NCBI GenBank assembly: GCA_902729315.2 | Contig: LR746277.1 | Coordinates: 439,001 to 503,000 of the forward strand | Source of the DNA: Spirodela intermedia | Lineage: Eukaryota > Streptophyta > Magnoliopsida > Alismatales > Araceae | Reading direction: 5' to 3' | DNA length: 64,000 nt | Shown here: piece after piece, positions 1 to 9,430 of the stretch | Position numbering within the stretch: position 1 is the stretch's first letter | Layout of the letters: the number at the start of each line of letters is the position of its first letter | Notes under the pieces: generated by a model | The model's database searches: none | The model's input: the letters and a program-made list of their open reading frames with translations, nothing else | Told to the model about the DNA's origin: nothing | Program-made: the position numbers and the translations under genes

Positions 1-267
1 CAACGTGGAATAATAAAGACGAGACAACGTACAGAAATGTTATCTTTTTGGCTCAGCAACATAATATGGAACCTATCAACTGCTCCAAGAATCCTTAAGG
101 TTATTTGGAGACTTTTCTTGGAAGGCACAAATAAAAATGATTGAGTTAGGGGGTGGGTTGCTCTTGAAATGACTCACATGGTGACACTCTAAGATTTCCA
201 ATGAAAAGCCTTTCCTTATTCCCTCTTATCTTTTGATATTTCCTTATTCCGTATTATTGAATCTTAT
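1..267. other. Left edge, no gene recognised
   Basis: AT-rich sequence with no convincing exon, RNA gene or element terminus. The last bases lead into the first P module, whose typical opening (a 'tgggacataa' string) is at about 274. Confidence 0.5.
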
Positions 268-405
268 TATTGATGGGACATAAGCAGAGGTCTAAATTTG
301 CCGGGATTCCCTGAAACTGCTCTTTGTAGAGTCCCTGGAGCTCTCAAAGTTTTACCAAATCACTCAATGGGCTGCCCCAAGGCCCATTATTTATTTACCC
401 CGTTT

Positions 406-452
<47 letters not shown>

Positions 453-930
453 GGCCGGCAAGAATCATTGGTGGACCCAAAGAAAGGCCCACTTGGGGGG
501 CGGGGTGGGGTTGTCGTCTTTGGGCTCCCACCAAAGTTTGGGTTTGGGTTTGGGTTTGGGCCTTGCAGCCGCCTTCAGGACCCGTGAATCCCATTATGGT
601 GTGAATGTGCTTGACTGATTACTGCACCAGTTTTTAAAACAGTTCCTATTAAAAAGGCTAAACTTGTCATTATAACTCGCTCAGTCTGGCTTTTAACAAT
701 ATTTCTATTTTTCGGGATAACCCCCTACGGAAATAGCAAGTTCGGATCTACGCTCAATTTATTTTATTCTGCGAGCGGCCGGATGGTGACGTATCCCGAG
801 TTAGCCGTAACTAGTACCGACTCCCGCGCCGTTTGGCCATTAGTCGGTGGCCTTCACGTGGCGGAAAGCTCAGTGGCAACGGCTAAAGCAACGAAACCGG
901 AGGGTAGGTTCTCTCTCTCTCTCTCTCTGT
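268..930 (+). repeat. P module copy 1 (GGCCCA-rich, promoter-like repeat)
   Basis: First of about nine copies of a 0.65-0.9 kb block. Recognisable parts in order: 'gggacataa', several GGCCCA/TGGGCC motifs, a CT tract (410-448), 'gccgccttcaggaccc', 'actgattactgcacc', 'ttttaacaatatttctat', 'ggataaccccc', 'tattttatt', 'gagttagccgtaac', then a second CT tract at 909-928. GGCCCA (site II-like) elements and CT tracts are common in plant core promoters, so this may be a promoter or 5' leader; that is inference. A TTTGGG-type run at 538-561 resembles a telomere repeat but is not one. A remnant of a family X 3' end (about 945-975) follows. Confidence 0.6.
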
Positions 931-1897
931 TTCTATCATTATTCAGCAGTAAGCAGGGCAGATTCGCGCGAATGAGGGCTGTGGCTGGGCGTGCAGGAGA
1001 TACCAAGACCGTACCTAACATTTTCTCATTGGCCTTCGCCACGGTCATTTAGTGGTTCACTATGTTGGCCAGAATCTCATTCAGAGTTACAACAGGAAGG
1101 CCGCGTGTGGTCTTCGGGTTCGGGAAATCCTCGCGCCGTTCCAAGGGCCTGACTAGTGTCATTCACAAGCTCGGACACTTCGTAACGTTTTGACAAGGTC
1201 TTACTATCTCGTGCACGCGGCGAGAAGGTGGTGTGGTGCAGCCAAATCATGTTCAGTTAGGGCAGCCTCTCGATGTGCGCACAGCTGCAGGCTCAGATGC
1301 CGTGCTAATGCCGCAGGACAGCTACGTGTGCTGGACCACGGTGGTTCCCAGCTACGAGGCCAAGTCATGTGCGCTCTCAGCCACGTCTAGTGGACAGTTG
1401 GATTCGATGCTGGTCAGAGTGGAGCCCTGGTACACGACCGGGTCTATGATTCCGCAAGCTCCACGAGCAGGACAGTTGGATTCGTTGTATGTGTGGCTAT
1501 CTGTGGGTCGTCTTTGCTGCTGCTGCTCGCAAGACGAGAAATGCCTGCCCTAAGCTTGCCTTGACCGCACGACGCCGCGCCGCAAGCCTCCTCGCGACAT
1601 GGCAACTCGGACATAAACTGAGGGAGAGGGAGGGACAGCTCTCGCTGGTCATTTCGCAGGGCCTGACCGGGGGGTCAGTGAGATCTGCGGCCGTTGGATG
1701 ATGCTACGAGACGAACTTAGGCGAGGGTGGGTGAGCTGTGTAGCAGCGCGTCAGTAGATGCTATGAAATGAAAGCAACAGATAATTATGAACCGGGCCGA
1801 TCCAAATAGAAGGATTGATTTTATGAGCTTGGGCCGATCCAAATAGTAGGTTTATGATTTTTGTGATATCTACTTAATATTAATTTACAGTATTTCA
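931..1897. other. GC-rich stretch, no gene assigned
   Basis: Open frames run through 1,190-1,700 in two phases but resemble nothing I recognise. The sequence has short imperfect internal repeats (for example 'ggacagttggattcg' near 1,392 and 1,470, and 'gggccgatccaaatag' near 1,795 and 1,832). A short family X 3'-end relic lies at about 945-975. GC content is well above the flanks, so a decayed exon is possible, but there is no start, splice or domain evidence. Confidence 0.35.
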
Positions 1898-1983
1898 ATT
1901 TATTGCTGATGGGACATAACCAGCGGTCTAAATGGGCCAGAATTCCATGAAAATCTCATTAAGGCCCAGAACATGGCCTCCTT

Positions 1984-2021
<38 letters not shown>

Positions 2022-2565
2022 AATTGTTTGGGCCTTGCAGCGGCCTTCAGGACCCGAGATGCCGCCCGACCCAACCCAAATAGATAGATAGGCCCATTAT
2101 TAACTACAGAATGCGAGTCGTATGGTGCCACTGTGCTTGACTGATTATTACACCACTCACTCAAATACTTCCTATTAAAAAAGGCTAAACTTCTCTGTTA
2201 TAACTCACCTACTGTTAAGCAATATTTCTATTATTATGGATAACCCCCTAGAAAATTAGACTTTCGATCTAGGTTCAACTTATTTTATTCTGCGAAAGGC
2301 CGGATGGTACGAAGAACCGTAGTAAGCCGTAACGGGCGCCGACCCCCGCGCCGTCTGGCCATTCCTCGGTGGTCGCTACGTGGTGGAGAGCTGAGTGGGA
2401 ACCGCTAAGCTTGCACGACGAGGTAGCTTTTTTGCCCTTTTCCATCTCTCTCTCTCTCTCTCTCTCTCGCTATATATCTCTCTTATTCCCTTCATCTGAT
2501 CCTTGCGGCGTTCCCTCCGTGATCTGCAAGTTAGGGCATCGCCGCCAGCCGCCTCAGCCCGAAGG
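1898..2565 (+). repeat. P module copy 2
   Basis: Same order of sub-motifs as copy 1, with CT tracts at about 1,990-2,018 and 2,444-2,468. It ends in the 'gatctgcaagttagggc' and 'cctcagcccgaagg' segment seen at the inner end of most copies. It points at the 3' end of the family X copy next to it, so module and gene converge. A simple promoter-gene pair does not explain this arrangement. Its mirror partner is 13,010-13,720. Confidence 0.65.
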
Positions 2566-2649
2566 GGGGGGTGGGGAGGTTACGATCTGCCCCCCCTTCG
2601 GAGCTGAAGGTTGAGAGGCACTGCGATCGGCCCGAGATATTTATCTGTT

Positions 2650-3078
2650 TCATCGGTTCTTCAGGAGTGAGCAGGGCAGATTCGCCGTCCTCAGCTGCAG
2701 CCCCGTGGGGGCGGTTCCCCCGAGGTGTTGCAGCGCGATGATGGTGCGCCATGCCTGGAAAGCTTGGGCGAGGACTCTGAGGTTGTAGACGGCGGCCAAC
2801 GGCTTCTTCGTGTGGTGCCATTGGGCTAATCTCAAGGCTGACTATGGACTGAGATAGGATCCGCACCAGCAGAGCCGCGATGTAGATAAGTAGGCCATGA
2901 TCGGCCACCAGGTGCTTTCGAGTTGTGGGTCTGACCCCAAAGTCCCTGCGGCGCTCATGAGTTTCACCATGGGGCGGGGGTTCGACTCGACTGCATCCGA
3001 TGTCACTTGGAACGCGACCGTCAACGTGTCGATGCCGCCGTCGCCGAGAAGATTGATGATCGGAGAGTGCGACGACAA
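2650..3078 (-). pseudogene. Family X copy, frameshifted
   Basis: On the minus strand an N-terminal part (from about 3,078) contains 'LTVAFQVTSDA', 'MVKLMSAAGTLGSDPQLE' and a 'WWPIMAYL' segment. After a frame change near 2,840 the C-terminal part continues with 'KPLAAVYNLRVLAQAF' and 'LQHLGGTAPTGLQL'. This matches the domain order of the intact family X proteins at 28.9, 31.3, 46.3 and 62.4 kb: acidic head, hydrophobic core, LAA..LRVL helix, C-terminal hydrophobic end. The broken frame and in-frame stops make it non-functional as written. It forms a divergent pair with the copy at 3.6-4.05 kb. Confidence 0.65.
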
Positions 3079-3600
3079 GATTGAAGATTGGATGGAAAAC
3101 TCTCGACTATTTATACGGTAGGTCCCCCCAAAGTTATTTATTTATTTTATTTCATGGAGATTGCATTTGACTCGGCATCTACTGGCGCTCGGCTGCACAT
3201 CTCACCAACCCCCAGAGTTTTGATCATGACATGTTCATCTCACAGCATCATAAGTTGGCTGCAGATCTTATGATCTGTGAGCTGAGCAGTAAGATCTGTC
3301 CCACCCCCCCGTCCCTCAGAGTCTACCTCATGGCATCACCTAATCTCAACCCCGGCCAGGGCCTCCAATCGCAACAGATCACCGCCATCCTATCCACCTT
3401 ATAGGAGGCTTCCTTTTGGGTCACCACCAAGATTCTAGGAAGATTGTATGTATATATTTTTCTGGTTAATTGCTGGATTTTATTGTGATTCACCACCTAT
3501 ATAGATAGTTGAAACTTGGACGTCCGTTCTTCGTCCATCTTCTTCTCCTCGAACTTGATTCCAATCTATTTTGTAGGGATGGAGATTTACAATGGAGACT
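3079..3600. other. Intergenic region between two divergent family X pseudogenes
   Basis: About 520 bases between two head-to-head family X copies. No coding relic is recognised. The corresponding interval in the mirror copy (near 12,598) has collapsed to nothing, so the two mirror loci differ here by a deletion or an insertion. Confidence 0.4.
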
Positions 3601-3609
3601 GTCATGATC

Positions 3610-4050
3610 AGCGACCTCCCAATCATGGACAGAAGCAAATGCAGGGGGAGACAACATCTATGTGGTGACAGCCGCATTCCAAGTGTCATCAGATGCTATC
3701 AAGCTGAATTTCAGCACAATGGTGAAACTTCTGAATGCTGGAACGACTTTGAGGTCTGATCCACACGTCAGAAGTGCCTAGTGAATGATCTTGGCCAGTT
3801 TGATTCTCTATATTTCGGCTATTGTAGATCCACTTCCATTTGTTGTCAGCCTGGAGATTGGCAAAACTCATCCCAAGGAAGCTTCTCACTGCCGACTACC
3901 TCTTTAGAGGCTTCGCTCAAGCTTTCCAGGCGTGGTGCAACATCATTGTGCTGCAACATTTTGTTGCAATTCTTGAGGATGGCAGATGTTTCCTACGTAC
4001 TGCTGAAGAGTTGAAGAAACAAACGATGATTTCAGGGCACGCGGTAATGA
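3610..4050 (+). pseudogene. Family X copy, frameshifted
   Basis: Plus-strand reading shows 'AAFQVSSDAIKLN', 'MVKLLNAGTTLRSDPHV', two consecutive stops where the WWLF segment should begin, then in another phase 'LLTADYLFRGFAQAFQAW'. Same subfamily as the copies at 2.65 and 12.3-12.96 kb (the MVKL type). Its mirror copy is 12,315-12,597. Several stops and at least one frameshift make it a pseudogene. Confidence 0.6.
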
Positions 4051-5270
4051 GCAAGTCAGTGGATCACCGTTGTTTTTGAAGGCTATAGATGGCACTGCCG
4101 AGCAGAATATTGCAATGTACAGAGACTAATGTTTCATCTGTCTGTTTAAATCTTTCTGTATTAGTTTTTTTCATCTCTCTTGCCCTTGTCTTCTTATTTT
4201 CAAACTCTGATGATGGATCAAACAACTGCGCCAGAGAGCATAGCCATCTCTCACAGCACAATCCACACTTGTTGTCCTACAAGAAAGGCTCTCTCATCTA
4301 CGTAACATGTAGATAATAACCATACCATCTCATAGAACAATCATAATTTTTTAATCTGCCTAGTTCAGAAGCAGCAGGCAATAAGTCAATGGAGTGGGTT
4401 GTTATATTTAATTACAGGAATTAATTTTTCAATTATCTACATAGATATATCAGATAACCAATTAAAAGCTTATTAGAAGAGCATTGCTGAAACTCGAGAT
4501 TAACCAGAATAACCGGTCCCCTCCAACCCTTAATCAAAGCTCGCTGTCACTTGGATTAAGGCTGGTTAAGCCTTGAAGGTGCCTGCCAAATATCTGCTAA
4601 TATGATCACTGTAGGAATCATGACAGGAGACCCCTCACAATCCTGCATCAGCCAAATGCAACGTTTATCATTCAATATCATCTTGCACGTATTTCCCACC
4701 ACCACAACAAAAAAAAAATGATGCCTTGATTTACTTGACACTCCAAATATTACACAGTATTATTGCCTCCTGCAACTAAAACCCTGTTCAAACGATCGCT
4801 TGGACTGAAAATATTACAAGCGTTTGAAAAATTTATAACATACTTGATCCCATAGTTTGAAGGATTCTTGAAATAGCTTTTCCTAGAAAACAACAAATTA
4901 GATGGCGACAACCATGTTGAATCTCAGTTGATTAATTATAAACAGTAGATGGCACTGATTTTTTTTCTTAAAAATAATGTTTGATTTCTCAATAGGTTCT
5001 AAACTCATTAAACCGAATCTATATTTATTTTTTTCCTTTTTCCACCAATCTTTCTCAACGATCATGTTAAGAATTCCCTTTTTAATGTTCTCAGAAGTGA
5101 TACAAAATCTTAACTGACTTAAAGAGTTGGATCAATATCAAGTAATAATTTCATTTTAAAGAGCAGTATGCTCTACTGTTGTTTCAAGAATTCTATCAGC
5201 AGAACACTGTTTATTTAATTACATAGATTGATTAATTACATTTTTTTAATCCTCCAACTCACACCGTAAC
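4051..5270. other. Non-coding flank within the left arm
   Basis: AT-rich. The part from about 4,090 to 4,560 has a reverse-complement counterpart at about 11,770-12,310. No domain or splice structure is recognised. Beyond about 4,560 I found no matching partner, and the short open frames there look random. Confidence 0.45.
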
Positions 5271-5379
5271 TCAAGAGGATATTGGGAACCCTGGCACCAC
5301 CATTGAAGGCCAAGATATTCTCATCTAAATTTTCATGCCACGAACCCGCCCCAAGAAAGTTTTCTTTGGAAAGGATAAT

Positions 5380-5945
5380 GTCACGTGAAATCCTCAGAAA
5401 CCATCCAAGATAATCTTTTCAACAGCACTTCCACCACTGAGATGTTCATCCCTCTTCTCCACTACAGAATTTTATACAAATAAAGTAAATAGAGAAATAG
5501 GATAGGCAACAAAATCTCGTCAATTAAAACAAGCATTTAACACAGTGAATGAAGATATTCATCAGAATCTGCACTGTTGTATTATGTTTTCACGTAAGGA
5601 ATTACATGCCCAACAGGGCACTTATATTCAAGCTGAGAAATACGGGGATTTCTATGAATTCCAAATAATGGTTCCAAAAGTAAAAGACCCAAACTGTGAG
5701 TTTATATTCTAGATTCCTAAAACTATTTTTCATATCAGCTACCTGTCAAGGGATATGGAACAATCTTTTCATGCTTCGCTCATATTGAAATTAATATGTT
5801 TCAGGAAGACCAGCTGTTAGGTGACAAAAATCGCCAAAACCATCCAAATTAGCTTTGTCAAATCTCTACCAATTCCATGAATCATAAAAACAAGATGGGC
5901 ACCTGCGAAAAAAAATTCCTGAGCTCCGGCCTATATTACATATGA
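5380..5945 (-). pseudogene. SGR2-like DDHD phospholipase pseudogene, two exons
   Basis: Two minus-strand exon relics. The first (about 5,945-5,742) follows a 'cgcag' acceptor and encodes 'HLVFMIHGIG', the conserved entry to the lipase region of plant SGR2 proteins (DDHD-domain, phospholipase A1-like; SHOOT GRAVITROPISM 2 acts at the vacuolar membrane in Arabidopsis). It ends at a 'cag|gtag' donor. The second (about 5,465-5,380) encodes 'HLSGGSAVEKIILDG', like the SGR2 segment after the PCQW motif. Frameshifts and stops disrupt both. The family assignment is from remembered consensus. The mirror counterpart is 11,282-11,760. Confidence 0.6.
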
Positions 5946-7270
5946 GATCATCTTTAGTTTGAAGATATAACTTACAGTACTCACAAGAATTCAGAAATCA
6001 AGTCTGTCTCCCACGGAATAAATTTTTGAAACATAAAATATTCGAAATATTTCATGTAGAGAAAGGTTCTGTCACAGTCTCGACTTTCAACATGAAACAA
6101 GTAGTCTCGGTGAGTATCAACAATTCACCATAAAAAATTGGTAATTAAATATAAGAGCGAATAAGGGTAGAATTTCTGCCGATAAAAAATGGAGGAAAAA
6201 AGCAAAGGTGACGAATGAATAGTAAATTACCAGTTCTTCTATTAGCACATGTAATTAGTATGTAAGTCTAATTGATATCACTTGGATTCCCATCCTTATT
6301 ATATGACTGTTCCACAAAATCAATTCTGTGCAAGTTTGCTATATATTTTTGGAATTGAAACTAGTTCTCAAGACACCAGCCGGAGAGTCAACCTAAATTT
6401 AGTAGTTAGAACATGAAAAAAATGAGAAATACATTATTTGACGACATAAAAAAGGGTGTTGCAGTTGAGCTATTTGGATTTTCTCATGAATTTATTGAGC
6501 CTTCTTAATTAAGCAGAGTTGGGCCTCCAGAGTGTTGAAAAAGGCCAACGTCTTCTTTGATATATTTACCCGACCCAAGAGAAAACCGGGGTCTACAACA
6601 CTGGTTTTGCGATTTTTCTTCAGTTAATTATTTATGAGTCTTTTTTGGAAACCTTTTTTTTTTTTTTTGGGAAACTCTAGATCTCAAAATCCAATGAGTT
6701 TTGATTGTCAAACCTGATAAAATAAAACTTCTACTGCATGTTAGGAGCCAAACCACAGTGCTCCGATGGCCTTAAAGACCCTATCACCCTATGGCAAACT
6801 ATCTAATTTGATTTCTTGTAAACGGAATTTTGTAATTCATTCCTTTACTTATTTCTTTTAGACACATGTCAAGCTGGTACCTACACGTCAGGACACCTTC
6901 TTTGCTATCTTAAAAATATCCTTGAATATAATATTTCATTCTGTCGATGTTAATATTATTTTCCTAAATCATATATTCTTAAAGTATATAGTTGTAAAAC
7001 GTTCCATATGAACAATTGAGTAACAATGAGAGAGTTTTACTGATCATAGAAGTTTGATTTTAGCGGAAAAATGCTAAAAAATCTGTTTTATAAGCTGATT
7101 AAGACAACTGTTCTTCCACAGTGAATTTATCTGATTAATAAGTTGAATCCTACATCATTACTGGGTTCTCTGTTGATTTGTAGTCAGTCCGGGAGCCGTA
7201 GAGAATTCCTCAAGAGGAAAAAAAGCTGGGGACCCTCCATTTTCTCTGTCTTTTGACTCAACAGGTCAAG
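5946..7270. other. Intron-like and flanking sequence of the SGR2-like block
   Basis: No exon recognised. Parts (about 6,740-7,260) recur reverse-complemented near 9,890-10,330, and also in the palindrome arms near 32.8-33.25 kb and 60.25-60.76 kb. This stretch therefore belongs to the block duplicated together with the SGR2-like exons. Confidence 0.5.
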
Positions 7271-7478
7271 AGTGAAAAATAAAACCGGGTCAAAGCATGC
7301 CGAAAGTCTGACCGGTATATTTCAGTGGGATCGATTTACACCAAACTCGAACACATTTTCAAGGCCCGTAGAAGACCGAGCACTGATTATAAGCTCCATC
7401 CAGAACGCGGATAAACACTATCATATCTACCTGCATATTTTTAATGGGCTCTATCACATCTACCTGCTTTCAGAAAGT

Positions 7479-7520
<42 letters not shown>

Positions 7521-7619
7521 GAGAGGGAGAGAGAAACGAGAACTTAGGCCCTTTTACTCATCTGATCCGCTGGGCTCTTCACATCTTAGATTATGTCTGA
7601 AATTTTTATATTAATGAAC
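7271..7619 (+). repeat. Leader-like segment with GA microsatellite
   Basis: Homologous to 34,440-34,790 and its mirror near 58,735-59,085. Shared strings include 'agaccgac' or 'agaccgag', 'cagaacgcgg' and 'catctacctgcttt', followed by a (GA)n tract (7,483-7,536 here). It directly precedes a P module in both places. The open frame through it is only the Arg-Glu translation of the GA tract. Confidence 0.55.
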
Positions 7620-8340
7620 ATAATTGCAGTTTATTACTGGTGGGACATACTCAAAGGTACAAATGGGCTGGAGTTCCATGAAAAGCCCAACATGGCCCAG
7701 AATAAGAAAGTTATAGACGAGAACCTGGAGAGTCCCTGGAGGTCTTTTAGGTCCAAAGTTCAAGAAAACCATCCACTGGGCTAGCTCAAGGCCCATTTTC
7801 TCTTCTCTCTACTTATTGTCTTGATTGGGCCCAAAGAAAAGCCCACTTAAGGGGGGCTTGTTGTCTTTGGGTTCCGAGAGTTTGGGTTTGGGCCTTTAAG
7901 CCGTCTTCAGGGCCTGACAGACCCGAAGCCCAAATAGCCCTTTATTATAAATGGGCCTCCGCCTCCGAATAGTGGTAATGGGGTTGACTGATTCTTGCAC
8001 CGCTCATTTAAAGTGTCTATTAAAACGGCTAAGCAGATCGTTAAAACAGTCAGTCTGGTTTTTAACAATTTTTATATTGTTTTCGATAAGTCCCTGTAGA
8101 GTTGGACATTTTGGATTTTACCTCAACTTATTTTATTTTGCCAAACGATGGTGAAGTCACGGAGCCGTAACGAGCGCCGACTCCCGCGCCGCTTGACCAT
8201 TAATGGGCGGCCGTACACGTGGTGGAGAGCAGCGTGGGATCTGCTTAACCTTTCACGAGGTGAAAGCAAGCCGAAGCCGAAAGGTTTGGTGCGCTTTTCT
8301 CTCTGCCACCCCAAAGCCAAAGGGTAGGTACCCTTTCCTC
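7620..8340 (+). repeat. P module copy 3
   Basis: Full set of module parts: 'ctggtgggacata', GGCCCA motifs, 'ttgggtttgggcc', 'gactgattcttgcacc', 'ttaacaatttttata', 'cggagccgtaacgagcg', 'cacgaggtgaaagc' and 'aaagggtaggtaccc'. It flows straight into the minisatellite at 8,381-8,860, whose unit is built from its last segment. Confidence 0.65.
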
Positions 8341-8349
8341 TCCCCCCTG

Positions 8350-8380
<31 letters not shown>

Positions 8381-8382
<2 letters not shown>

Positions 8383-8860
8383 CAACCCGGTTCCCTTTCC
8401 TCTCCTCCCTGCAACCCTAAACCAAAAGGGTAGGTTTCCTTCTCTCTCTGCAATCGGAAACCAAAACGAACGGTTTCCCTCTCTCTCTCTCTCTTCAACC
8501 CGGTTCCCTTTCCTCTCCTCTCTGCAACCCTAAACCAAAAGGGTAGGTTTCCTTCTTCTCTCTACAATCGGAAACCAAAAGGAACGGTTTCCCTCTCTCT
8601 CTCTCTCTCTCTCTTCAACCCGGTTCCCTTTCCTCTCCTCTCTGCAACCCTAAACCAAAAGGGTAGGTTTCCTTCTTCTCTCTACAATCGGAAACCAAAA
8701 GGAACGGTTTCCCTCTCTCTCTCTCTCTCTCTCTTCAACCCGGTTCCCTTTCCTCTCCTCTCTGCAACCCTAAACCAAAAGGGTAGGTTTCCTTCTTCTC
8801 TCTACAATCGGAAACCAAAAGGAACGGTTTCCCTCTCTCTCTCTCTCTCTCTCTCTCTGT
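8381..8860 (+). repeat. CT-anchored minisatellite, four units of 113-120 bases
   Basis: Unit starts 'ttcaacccggttcccttt' at 8,381, 8,494, 8,614 and 8,734 (spacings 113, 120, 120). Each unit contains 'aaccaaaagggtaggttt', 'caatcggaaaccaaaa' and a (CT)n tract. Units 2-4 are nearly identical. The unit derives from the 3' end of the adjoining P module. Confidence 0.85.
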
Positions 8861-8884
8861 GCAACCCGAAACTGAAAGGGTAGG

Positions 8885-9067
8885 CCACTGCGATCGGCAC
8901 AACAGCAGAGCGAAGGCGTAGAGTGCGATGTAGGCGGTGAACAGCCACTAGAGAACTGCCCAAGTGATCAAAGATAAGCAGAGATTTCATTTCAATATGT
9001 CTACTGCATCCAATGCCACTTGCAACGCGACCTCTGACTTTCCCCCGTCGCCTCCCTCTCCATCCTC
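8885..9067 (-). pseudogene. Family X N-terminal fragment (fold-back, minus half)
   Basis: The minus strand encodes pieces such as 'SEVALQVALDAVDILK' and 'WLFTAYIALYAFALL', matching residues about 31-75 of the intact protein at 31,322. In-frame stops interrupt it. It lies head-to-head with the plus-strand copy that begins about 13 bases away, forming an inverted pair. Confidence 0.6.
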
Positions 9068-9079
9068 GTTGGTTGGAAG

Positions 9080-9430
9080 GCCGCAGAGGAGGCGACCGCG
9101 AAGGCGGTAGCAGCGGCGGTAGGTTGGTGTGGGTCGCGTTGCTAGTGGCATCGATTGCGGTCGACATACTGCAATCTCTGCTTATCTTAATTCATTCGTA
9201 TGCAGTATCCCGGTGGTTGTTCACTACCTACATGACTCTCTACGTCTCGGGGATCCTCCGCTGGTGTTGTTCCTCTGCCATCCGTCGTTGGCGCCACCGA
9301 GATTATTAGCCCAACGCCGCCACCAGGGGAAGCCGCTGGCCGCCGCCTGCCTCCGCGTCCTCGCGCTCGCGCGGCAGGATTTGAGTGTAGCCGTCCTCGC
9401 GGGGCTGCAGTTGTTTGTGGGGGTTCTCTA
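9080..9430 (+). pseudogene. Family X copy (fold-back, plus half), frameshifted
   Basis: In alternating frames it shows an N-terminal region resembling 'VDILQSLLILIHSYAVSRWL', then 'LAQRRHQGKPLAAACLRVL' and 'VAVLAGLQLF', the same order as the intact 141-residue protein at 31,322. Frame changes and a short deletion around 9,350-9,375 break it. Sequence downstream (about 9,740-9,830) resembles that following another copy at 36,030-36,090. Confidence 0.6.

Larger units (their letters stand above)
1898..7270. repeat. Left arm of the older inverted repeat
   Basis: Blocks in this interval reappear, reverse-complemented and in mirror order, between about 9.9 and 13.9 kb. Clear anchor pairs are the P modules (1,898-2,565 and 13,010-13,720), family X ends (2,700-2,790 and 12,820-12,900), the stretch near 4,109 with that near 12,290, the stretch near 4,440 with that near 11,845, SGR2-like exons (5,742-5,945 and 11,282-11,479) and 'ccacagtgctc' near 6,757 with its mirror near 10,316. 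Divergence is visible by eye and indels shift the register, so this repeat is older than the palindrome further right. Confidence 0.75.

Noticed and set aside
538-561. Possible interstitial telomere repeat
   Set aside because: The unit is TTTGGG, not the plant TTTAGGG; only four units and not seen at other P module copies.
1190-1701. Two overlapping ORFs in GC-rich DNA
   Set aside because: No recognisable domain or splice context and both phases are equally open; composition alone explains them.
7479-7545. Arg-Glu and Ser-Leu repeat 'proteins' at CT/GA tracts (here and near 410, 900, 1990, 13,130, 34,570, 58,930)
   Set aside because: Translations of dinucleotide microsatellites in both strands; no conserved flanking protein.
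8381-8860. CRISPR-like array
   Set aside because: Repeats are contiguous with no unique spacers, units are 120 bases, and the genome is a plant; it is a minisatellite.
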